Under the pieces are notes generated by a model. It ran no database searches. It was given only the letters and a program-made list of their open reading frames with translations, and was not told where the DNA came from. A DNA stretch of 64,000 bases. It comes from Lytechinus variegatus. Lineage: Eukaryota; Echinodermata; Echinoidea; Temnopleuroida; Toxopneustidae. This document shows positions 36,201-48,200 of the stretch, in pieces (the first letter of the stretch is position 1; each line of letters starts with the position of its first letter). The position numbers were made by a program, and so were the translations under genes. The stretch spans positions 6,679,501-6,743,500 of the forward strand of contig NC_054750.1 in assembly GCF_018143015.1 (NCBI RefSeq), read 5' to 3'.

Positions 36201-39200
36201 ACTTTGCTAACAATGTCTGGAAGCAGTTCTTTGAGTTCATCAATCTCCTTCTGGTCACAGACTATGGGGTCTTTTTCATCAGCTTTTTCTGGGCAAAGAA
36301 AACACATTGTCATCAACCACTATAATATAAAATTTAAAGGTTTTACAACTCTGAATTAGTGTCAATTCACCCAACAGCAATAATTTGGTATTTAGGGTAA
36401 TTGACATAATAGCCAAAATTTTGATTTTTAGCGCTGTGCACCTTATGGTTTTCACGATATGACATGCCCATTTTTGCATTATCAGTCAATATGGGTATGG
36501 TCTCCCATTTCCTAATGGCCCTTGCATTGTAAGGGTGTTCCAAAGTTTATGCAAGTGGCATCATTGAAAAGGGAATAAGATGAACTATCTTATAACAAAT
36601 TACTTTCTACATAGGAGCGAGTTTGAATACAATGACCTTTTGACCTTGAATTCAACCACATAAATCAAATTATTTTTGTTGAAACTCTACATACATAATA
36701 TTCAATACCTTCTTAACCAATATCATAAAAAACTGGAGATATTATTTGTTTTGTTTCTAGCTGTTCTGATAGCTGGCATACATGATGCTTCCAACAAATA
36801 GTACAGCCCCACACACAGGATATTATGTTCTGTTTAAATATGCAGGCAAGAAAAAAAACATGCATACAATATTTCATTACAATTCAATGCTTAAATCATT
36901 GTGAGGTGTCTAAACACAAATGATTCATTTATCCTATTATGGAGACATTGTATTATACTAGCATAGAATGTTAATTGAATACTGTAACACGTTTTGTTAC
37001 ATTGGGCAAGTTAAGTGTGCCAAACCTAGTAATAGGTAAATAGTCTAATGTAAATAAACAACACGCCTGTTGTAATTCTCATTTAATTTTCCCTACGAGC
37101 CTAGCTAGTAATGATGCATTCATTTATCAATCAAGTTTGAATGCATCACTTGTTGCAATGTCTGACAAGTTTCTGGCAAGCTTTTGTTCAGAAGGTATTG
37201 ATAAATTAGAGTGTGTTTGGATGTCTACTAGGTATTCACTTTCTCCTATCGAAATACCATGTAACAGGTTTATGCAACAGTATTTCAGATATAAATCAAG
37301 AAAATAATTTGATGATTGATCGTTTTGCAATGCAAACAAAGAGCCAGTGCAATAAAACAAATTAAAACACAAAAGAAATAAAATATACATACCTTTTCCT
37401 TTCCCTTCCGTTTCTGAAACTTTCTTTTCTAGACTTTCTAGTCTCTTTTCAATGAGCTGTTTGGATTTTCTGTAATGCTGTAAAAAAAAAAAAAGAATGT
37501 GAAAATTATATAACTGTTGCAAATATACTAATAGACACTCGGACTGCACGATTAAACAGCTGCTTTAAAATAATTTTGAATTTGTTCAAAGATTAAAATG
37601 GCTAGTGCTCTTTACTTTCAGTAACTTGCTGGTCCAGAACAGCTCTGGGTTAAGTTGTAACATTTTGAGTTTATAAATGCAGTGTACTAAAACAATTATT
37701 TGAATCAATAGAGAAAAATCAAAGAAGCATAATGCTAAAACTTTCACCACAATCTGATGAAAAATAAGAAGTTATGACACTTTAAAGAGTTTTGTCTATT
37801 TTTCACAAAAATACTAACATGTACAACTCAGTGATATGCAAACAAGTCGATGTCACACATTGTTCCTTTAGTTCTTTTGCTTGAATAGGCGCAATAGTTC
37901 AGTCGGTAGAGCAGGGGGTTTGAATTCCAGTGACCCAGGTTTAATTCCCATTTGGTGCGCTAGTGCCCTTTGGTATGGCATTAATCCTCATTACCAGGTC
38001 CCTCAGAGAGGACCTTCAGCCGACAGTTCTCTGGTTGCTTACTTACAAGCATTCATGCTTTATTAGAAATCGGTTAAAATATCAAAACCACCACCACCAA
38101 TATTTCAATCTTTACCAAATTGACAAAAAGGAGCCTCTTTTTTAACACAAAATGTGAAATCAATGGTAATTACATGGAGGAATAAAACATGATTTCACAC
38201 GACAATATGATAATCTGAATATTTCATATTTCATTTAGTGAAATACAAAAGAAATAATGAGTGGATGATGTCATCGACCTCATTTGCATACAAATCAGGG
38301 TGTGAATATTACAGTTTTTTGAAAATAAGCAAAAATTTTAAATGTCATAACTTTCTTATTTTACATCCGATTTTGATGAAATTTTCAGCATTATGCTAGT
38401 TTGATTTTTCTCTATTCAAATCAAAGATTTTTCTGGGGTGGACTTGACCTTTAAAAGAAAATCAGAACTCACCTCTATGGATTCATCAAACTTCTGGTCA
38501 AATGAGCAAGCAAGACCAAGGTTGTAATGCCTGTAACGATTGGTCAAGGAATATATTTTGCAAATCAATGTTCTTCTATTCATTGAGTTAGATATTTAGT
38601 GCAAAGGTCTCCGAGGAGAACAAAGGCATATCTAAGAATGAAATTACATACTACTTTAGTTGAGTTGGTTGACATCCCTCCCCCAAACATTGGGGGAAAT
38701 TTAAAATTTGTAGACTTCCATAATTGCCTGGGCATGATCCATGTTGCCAAGGAACAATGCCCAGGATAGCCTAGTTATAAAACTATGCTTAAACTCTTGT
38801 AGGATTCCAAGTACTTGTATTCATAACGGCAACATTGTTGGACTGGTCACAGTACCGATAGGGCCTTAAAGGGCCCAGCAACTGACAAATCATTGGGAAA
38901 TTGAAACGACACGAAATTTGCAAAAGGCCAACTGACTTGCATAATATAATCCGTCCGTCATGAGCACCAGTCGGACTAATACGATAGAAGTATGGACAGT
39001 ACGAATTTGACCGAAGTCGTGATGGTTATTTACTTTGGATCATCGCAGTTCCAGTTTCCAACAATCCCAATTTCTAGACTCATAGCAGGTCTCTTGATTG
39101 CTAAACCAATATAAATAACCACTGCGAAGTTACATGTTTCGAAGTGAAAACAAGCAGTTTACTTTTGGTTGGTTAGTCTACTAAGTATTGCTCTCCTATA

Positions 39201-42200
39201 GACCTCCCAGACATGCCGGCATCTATTACATAACACCACCAGGCATGCAGCCGAGTGAAAGACTTGAATCCTTCTCTGTTCTGAGATAAGCCTTAATTTC
39301 TCCATGATTTTTCAATGAAAGGTCGCTTTAATAAAGATATGCTATAATTACACTATCTAAATCTGGTCAGGTTCCCTACCCATAATGCAACATCATAGGC
39401 AGTGTAGTCTTGTATACAAGCCCTCTTGAATAAAACACCAATTTTCTGCTCGATACATTGATAGTTTCATACCGAATAATAATGTTAACAATTAGCAAAA
39501 TAGGTACTTTTCCCTTTAAAATATTTGAGTTTTGCTATTAAAATAAAATTACACTTAATATATTCACTGAGTAAGTAATGGTTATCACAAAAGGTATATT
39601 TCAAAACCATATATTTATAACACACAGTCAATGAGCGAGCATATATAGTGTTGGGAAGTTCGCTCCCCCATTAAAGGTAAAAGGACGTAGTTGCACCTAA
39701 TAATAATTTCATGAGAAAGACTTTAAAAATCAAGGTTAATTGTCACCATATTATCATAGATCTAGATCTACTAAATTAACATAAACTTAATTCTGTGAAA
39801 TCATGAAATCTTAGCTGAAAATCGATGGCACATATAAGTCAGGGTTATCTTAGACCATGGTCTAACTGTGCTAAAATTATGGAATGCCATAAGTGTCAAA
39901 ATTTTTATTAAGTTAATAATAATAATAATAATAATAACTAGCACTTAGTACGCTCTCCATAGTTAACTATATCACAGCGTTTACAAACAAGTTTAAACAA
40001 GAGTACATAATAATTACAATAAAAATACATTCAAAAGAAATTAATCGGAAAAGAGGTATGTTTTTAGAAGTTTCTTGAATTGATCTGAAGAGTTTGATGA
40101 TTTAATGAAAGTGGGTATGTTGTTCCATTCTTTAGAAGCAGTAACACTGAATGTGCGATCACCTGATTTTGTACGAGTTTTGGGTATGGCAAGCAAATAT
40201 GGGTCTTTAGATGAACGGAGATTAGGGCGAGTTGGTCTATGGGAAGAAAGGCTATCTTTGATATATTTTGGCATCTGGTTATTAAAGGCTTTGAAGACAA
40301 AAAGAAGTAATTTAAAGACAATTCTCTTCTTTACTGGGAGCCAATGAAGAGATTTAAGTAAAGGGCCACGATCATGACGTCGGTCCACCCTAAAGATAAT
40401 ACGGGCTGCCCAGTTTTGTAAACTTTGTAGGCGCTTCAAATACACTTGGGGAACAGATGTTAATTGGCTGTTACAGTAATCTAATCTGGACAAAATGTGA
40501 CAACGAACAGCACTGTGGCAAGTTTCTTCAGTTATGTACTTTCTTATCTGCGATATGTTTCTCAGATGGAATCTGACAGATTTACATAATTGATTAACTT
40601 GTTCTAACATATTCATATTACAATCAAAGTAAGCACCAAGGTTTCTAACAGATTTGGATGATACAATAGTAGCAGAACCAATACCAAGGCTAACATCACT
40701 AAGGGAACGAAGGTTATGACTTGAACCTATGACAAGAAATTCAGTCTTTCCTTCATTGAGTTTAAGTCTGTTATGAGTCATCCAACTACAGATGTCTGTG
40801 ACACAAGCACAAAGAGTCTTCTTTGCCTCATCTACACTGCAAACCTTAGGATCAAATGTTACGTAAAGCTGTATGTCATCAGCATAAGTATGGTAGAAGA
40901 CATTATGATGACGAGCGATGTCTCCTACAGGTAAGGTGTAGATACAGTAGCCGATCGGCCCGAATACAGACCCCTGCGGTAAGCCTGTAGAACTCGCACT
41001 ACACTGAGATGACTTCCCACCTATTTCTACTTTGGTAGTCCAGTCTGCAAGGTAGGATTTGAACCACTTGAGTGCAATACCGTTGACTCCTAACCTGTTT
41101 GACATACGAGATATCAAAATTTGCCTGTCGATGGTATCGAATGCTGCTGATAGATCAAGTGACAACAAAAGTGCCATATGACCTTTATCTAAGGCAAACA
41201 TTATATCATTTTTCACCTTCACTAGAGCTGTTTCCGTACTATGGTGTGGTCTGTATGCCGATTGGTGTTGCTCAAACAGGTCATTATCAGCCATGTGATC
41301 CATAAGTCTTCGACATACAACTTTTTCAATGATCTTTCCAACAAAACTCAAATTTGACACAGGTCTATAATTGGAAAGACAGTTCCTGTCGAGTGATGGC
41401 TTTTTGAGAAGTGGTTGTATAACTGCAGTTCTCGCTGCCGCTGGAAAGTTTCCTGATGAGAGCGAGGAGTTGACTATCTTGGTTATGATGGGAAGAAGAT
41501 CTTGGATGTTTTCCTTCAGGAACCATGTAGGAATGGGGTCCAGACTGCATGACTTACTTGCAGAACCCTTGATGATTTTCAATATCTCATCTTCAGTTGT
41601 CAGATCGAAACAGACCATAGATGATGAAAACGGTGTAGATTCAATCGAGGTCCCGGAACAGGAAGTGATATCCCCAAGACTTTCATGAATCTTTTCAATC
41701 TTGTTGGTAAAGAATGTAGAAAACTGATTACACAAGGTCTCCGCACAGTCATGGAAAGGAAGACACATATTCTTTCTGTTCAGTAAATAGTCCAATGTCC
41801 TGTAGACTTCCTTGGTATCCGAAGAAGAAAGTGCATGTTGAAAGTAGGACATCTTTGTCCTGCAGATCAGATTTGATGTTTCACGCTTTGCAACTAGATA
41901 GCTATCGTGATCTATTGCAGACTTGCTTTTCTGCCATTTCCTTTCAGCTCTGCGTCTTTTCCGTCGAGCAAGATGGATCTCCCCGGTGTACCAAGGCATT
42001 CTTCTACGTACAGCACAGGTCCTTTCTGTCGATGGAGCCAAGGAATCAATAAGACCACGCAGTGTATCATTGTACCAATCAAAACTATGATCAGTATCCT
42101 CATGTTGTGAAAACTTCTGAGTCATCGTTTGAAGGGAATCTCTGAATCTGTCCCTATCAATTGCTTTATAATTACGAGATGTTCTTGTGATCATCTCTTG

Positions 42201-45200
42201 CTGACTGACAGGGATTGTCAGCTCCAACCTCACTACAGAATGGTCAGACATCAGCATATCCTGCACGCTGCATCTCTTGATTATTGATTCAGATTCTCTG
42301 GTGAAAACAAGATCCAGTGTGTGTCCCCGTGAGTGGGTTGGGCCTGTAACATGCTGATGTAAGCCGGCCGCTGATATAGCCTGGAGAAAACCATTCACAT
42401 CTGTCTTAGTAGGATTGTCTATGTGGAAGTTGAAATCTCCAAGCAAAATTAGTTTGCCTGGGATTACATACATATCAGTCAAAAAGGTATCAAATTCACT
42501 CATGAAATCCACCAAGGACAGTCCATTTGTGGGTGATGGTGGCGGTCGGTAAACAGCAACCAGATTCAATAGTGAAGAAGATGACGATAACTTGTTCACA
42601 ACATGGACACACTCAAATGTCCTAAACTCATTCACCAAAGTGCGGGTTTGTAATTTGAGCTCAGATTTGAAGATAACTGTTATGCCTCCCCCACTTCCAA
42701 TTTTACGTGGAGTGTTGATGAGCGTATATCCAGGTGGGGTACATTCACCCTTGATAACTTGATCGTCATCTTTCAGCCATGATTCTGTGATGACAAATAT
42801 ATCTAAATCATGTTCAAGAATGTAGTCATACGTGATTAAAGCCTTATTTCTCAGAGAACGTGCATTCCATAAATGTACTTTTGTACCAGACTGAATGTTA
42901 GGATCGTGTCTGGGTATCCTCCTCAGATTGTTGTGATTGATGCCACATCTAGAGGTTTTGTTGACAGGCAAACGAGGAGTTATCAATACTGGGATATGCC
43001 TCTGCTTCCTTCTCCCTGCTCTCTTACCTCTGTGAAACCTTTGCCTTTTGGCAATCCCGAGAGAACATATATTCTCCCAAACGCCATCCTGAAGTCTGCA
43101 CCCTCTTAGAAACTGTCTATTCTGGTTGATCTCCAGTAACTTATTTCCATCATATACATGTCGATTTACCTTACATTCTGTTCTCGCCGTGTCACTAGGA
43201 TTGTAACACTCATCGGTGGTCGTGGTGGTATCAAAGTTCCTTGGTCCAGGGTTCAAGCTAATATCTCCTGATAACAAGAGTTGAAGCTGGAAGGTTGATG
43301 TGGCATTAGAATAGTATACTATCCGCGTTCCAAGGAACTTCAGCTGTGTATGTGAATTACCTTCTTTAAAACAGCACTTGAATGCATGTACATGGTGGCC
43401 AATACAGGGCTCCACTTCATTTCTTCCCATTGTAGACACAATGAGGACAATTGCTATCAAGTTGACCAACTCCATTGTTGTGTTCAGAAGCTATTGATGA
43501 AGACAATGGACGGTGTGGATGAGTGAACTTGAAAGCCAAAGTCAAGATACATGGAGGACATGCATATAATGGTGGTTCAGCAATGAAGTCAAACTGCAAA
43601 AACTAGATCCATACAGATTTTCCAATGTAGGCCATCAAACAGATCCAAACTAGTCTAGGGTGATCCTGACGATATATATTACAAACTGATATAGTAAAAA
43701 TAGCATTCAAACAATAATAATGTGACAAAATCAGAAATATTCTGGAGCTCAGAAAGGGACTGCCTGTTAGGCGCCTCTATACATAAAGGATCCATAAGTT
43801 GTATGTTACTTATGTTTACTGTGCTCTTTCATTGATGGTGAAGAAAATCATCTATTTTAATATGCTTCCTGACAATCATGAATGATTTGAGAGTCAAATG
43901 AGCTGAAATATGACATCTCTACTGTTAGTGATTTATGTAACAATTGGCTATCCATACTTAAACCAAAACTTTAACCCGACTTTCAGTTACACCCGACTTC
44001 CGAATATGGGCCGATGAGTCTAAAGATCACCAACAGAGAAATGCATAACTGTATGTGGGACAGAGTATTGCTTGGAAAAGACCCGAGAAGAGTTTTTGGA
44101 ACTGAAATGGCTACCCTGGGTATAAATGTTGTTATCATTATCATTATTATATTAGAATTATTATTATACTATTATTATTACACTATAGTGAAATTCCAAG
44201 CTTATTTTGTTCATTTCTCATCAATTGCACATTTACTTCCAAAGATATTTGGCACATATTTTTTATTTATACATATAGACACTTGGGTGGTGATCTTATT
44301 GGATTCTGTACAAACTCTTTTTGAGATCGTTACCAGGGCCCTATCTTACAAAGAGTTACGATTCATCCAATCAATGGTACCTCTATGGAAATCCATCAGT
44401 GTCATAATTTTTTCCACCAGAAAGTTTGCAAAATGTTCTTTGTAAACAAAAGAGAGCACACCAAATTGTCAAGAAAACAATTAATCTATGAATACACATC
44501 ATATCTAGAAAATATTTTGAACAAATTTGCAGTATAGATGTCAATGTTACAGGCCGTCCATATTTGTTGTTGATCAAATCAATCACAGCTCTTTGTAAAA
44601 CAGGGCCTAGTTATGGCATTCATCTTTAATGGGGAGGGAACTGACCCAACAATTTTTGTGGTCTCTCATTAAATAATCATAAATGAAAATATGGAGAATG
44701 AATTAGCCTATTATTTTATGCAAACTGAGAAACTAAACAGTTTTAGAGAGTAAAGTACTTGTTTTGCAGTGACATGACATTACTCTGGGCTTATTTCATC
44801 TAAGATATAGGGTATAATAGGGTTTCATGTTAGGTTTAGGGCTAGATTTAGGATAGGGTATCATTTTAAATCAAGGGTTGACGTTGGTTATTCCGTTAGT
44901 GTGTGGAATTTACAGCGGAGTAATTGTCGCCGGAGTAAGTGTCATGGAGCCTGTTTTGCTACTTGGTAACATAATAATTGTGGTGTGAATGACTTAGTGG
45001 TGAATTAGCATGTTATCATTCAAGTGGGCATATATTATAAGACTAATTGAGAACTTAAGATGGTGCTATTAGGCTACTGGTTCGTTTCTGCTTTAAAGGA
45101 TACGTTCCTGCGATGAGTCTACTTTCTGGGTCCAGGTACTTCTTCTGGATCTCAAGGCAGGCATTGAAGTCTACGATACTCTGTGTGTATTGTTCCGTTT

Positions 45201-48200
45201 CTAGTCCTAGTTCTCCAAGCTTGAGATGGATCTGAGAGACTTTCATCTGACTCTCTTCATCTTCTTTCCTGGAGAAAAAACAAAGAACAAAACCTCATTT
45301 TATTTCTTGTATATACTAGCAAATGTTTATAACTTTTGCAGAGTGTAACTCCAGGGAGGATGTTTCTCAAAGATTAAAGTATGACTTAACGTCGAACTTA
45401 AGTATTGATGCGTACATGATATGCAATGCATAATCTTATTGATTGATACACAGTAGTGAGCGGCCTCTTGGCATGATCTGACCAATGCAGTCATGCATTT
45501 TATACCGAACGCAACTAGACGTTTGAGTGCAACTCCAAGTCATACTTAAATTTTGGTGAAAAACCCCAAAGTTAACTTTGTAGATTTTGTTTATACAACT
45601 GATTCTGCCAGAGTTGATTGATTGACTGAAATTTGACAACACTACCATCACAATGTGTCTAAATATTAATCTATAGTTATGTGCAATACAAAAATATAAC
45701 CCCACTAAGTTTGACTAGCAGAAATCCAAGACTTCATTTTAATAGAATAAACAAGAAAAAAGAACCTACTTGCTGATGATGACTCGTGAGAGTTCCAACA
45801 TCTCCCAGGCTAATTGGAAGTTTGAGATGTCATCTCCATCTTCTTTCTACAAAACAAAAAAAAATAAAGGGTCAACTTTTGCTTACTTCTGATAAAAATA
45901 GAAATCAAATCAACCATTCAATAAAGAGGATTATCAAAGGTATTGTAGAATCATCCAGAATGATTACCCACATATTGGAAAAATAAGAATTCTGGATAAG
46001 TAATGGCCCAGTCAGACTTAACGGTATATGTTATGTAGCCCATTTTCCACTCCTTGGGGAGTACTTCAGAAAGACTTCATGGCAATCTTTTTATCTTCAG
46101 TGATTTGCATTTGCTTTTAATGAGCTCTACTCTAAATACAACTCACTGAATCGTGATTCAACTGTATCAATTAAGCCAGGTTTTTGGGATTCTTCAGAAA
46201 GGCAACATGGAGATCACAAAGCGGAGTCAACTATGTTTACTTCAATACAGCTCCCTGATTATGATGGCTCTTGTTAATCAACTCTCAAAATGCTTTACAT
46301 TACTGAGCCATATTGATATCTTAGAATTAAATTTACAATCTTAAATTTATACACAAATGGGTTATATATAACTTTTACTTTTGCTAGTAATGTATTTCTT
46401 TTTCTCTCCCTGAAATGAATAACATGTTTCAAACAGGGCTTGAATTGCAAATTCATAGGGGCAGTGTCCTCGTTTTAAAGGGACACTTAAAGGATAGGAA
46501 GGTGGAGCTCACTTTAGGAAGCATCTAAGGCCAGCGAGAGAAAAGCATCAATAGTACTTTTCAATGGGGCACATTACCCGAATAACCATTGGGCACCAAG
46601 GACACAGGCCAAAAAGGGAACTTATTTTGGCCGACAATTATTCGGAATGGCATCAGAGCCATTTCTGAGGGCATCAGAAGCCACGGTCTTGGATTAATTT
46701 TAGCCCTGGTCATTGCCAAAATCAAAATAATCCCAGGCCGTCACTGCCCTATTGATAGCATCAATACCTATCATTGGCCTTGTAAGATTTTTTTTTGTTG
46801 GTGCTCTTTTGTGTTCCCTTTCAGGCTGTAATATAGAAATGTGTCCTGTACTGAATTATAAGCTGAATTGTGTATGTATTAACTACCATGGGTCACTATA
46901 TTTCCAAGATATTTCGGCCTGTATTCTGATTTATGGGGAGCCAAAAATTCAAAAATTGTTTATATTGTATATTTCTTATGTTTAATATTTTGCTTCCTTT
47001 TGCTTTTATAATGAAACAAAAATCAAAATACTTCAGTTATCATTTCCAGACAATTATGAACAATATGAATGTCAAATGAGTTAATAAATTGGATGTGTAC
47101 GGTTATTAGGGATTTGTGCCCCGATTGGCTCTCCATGGTTAACCCACAACTTTAAACCATGGTTTAATTTAAACCTGTGTTCAGAATACTAGCCTTAGAA
47201 TTTCATTTCTGAGGCAGTATATATCCTAACTCACCTGTTCACCATCTGCTGAGGGTCCTGCAGCTTCCTCATCTTCATCATCATCTGTAGAATGAAAAGA
47301 AGTAGTGTGTGTCTTGTTACTAAATACCTATGATAGTTTCATATTTCCATTACTAGAAGTGTATGGAACATGGGGCTATGAAAAGTTGTGATAGGTTTCA
47401 TTTAAATGTCAAAATTCAATGGAAATTTTTCCAAGTTTAGGTATCCATTTTTCTTGATAAAATGTAAAATTAACATGACAAATATGTCTGCAAAGTGAAG
47501 GAAGGTTCAAGAGTAAGCATTTAAAACAAACAGATATAGGTGTAAAAAAAAGTTGGTAATAGACATTTGTCTGAAATCAACATTAGTAAAAATCAATCAT
47601 CTTTAAAATTCATTCACAGGAAATGTAACATATTCATACTAAAGACATTGAGATGATACATATTTTTACTTCATCAAAATCACTGTTATTATTCTTTTAC
47701 AAATAACATAATGTATGAAAACTACGCAGAAAGGTGAAATGAACATGACACAAGCTTCACAAATATCACAGGTTCACAAATGCACTTTTTGATAAGACTA
47801 TCAATATCAAAGTAATGGATATTGTAATTTGTTTCATTTTAAGTACTACCATAGGTACAGTGACGATGGAAATTACCGAGCATTCAATGGCTTGGAGATG
47901 CAAGCCATTGTCAACCCCAAAATATCTTGCGAATGGGGACGAGGGGAGATTGTGAGTGATGACCCAAGATGGCATTAATGATCTCTAATAATATTACAAC
48001 GCATCTTTAAAAAAAACGATAAAGTTTTGGATTTTCATAGATGTGTGATGAAATGGGTTAGTTTGCAGTGAAAACCAGACAATGAAATTTGGCTTTAAAT
48101 AAAGACAACTTATTATTCTTCAAAGAAAGTGACACAAGATGATCAAGCACTGAAAACAAAAAGCAAAGCTATTTCATGCAGGAAAGGGGATGTGTAAATG

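Larger units (their letters stand above)
39672..44330. repeat. Dispersed repeat A, split by repeat B and the LINE
   Basis: The first half (39672-39845) and second half (about 44020-44330) match the full copy at 3985-4372. Between them lie a second repeat (B, right part about 43800-44010, also at 46960-47190) and the LINE. The order implies that A is oldest, then B, then the LINE. Confidence 0.6.

Noticed and set aside
44805-44870. Interstitial telomere array
   Set aside because: TTTAGGG-like words are irregular and part of a dispersed repeat also found at 59025.
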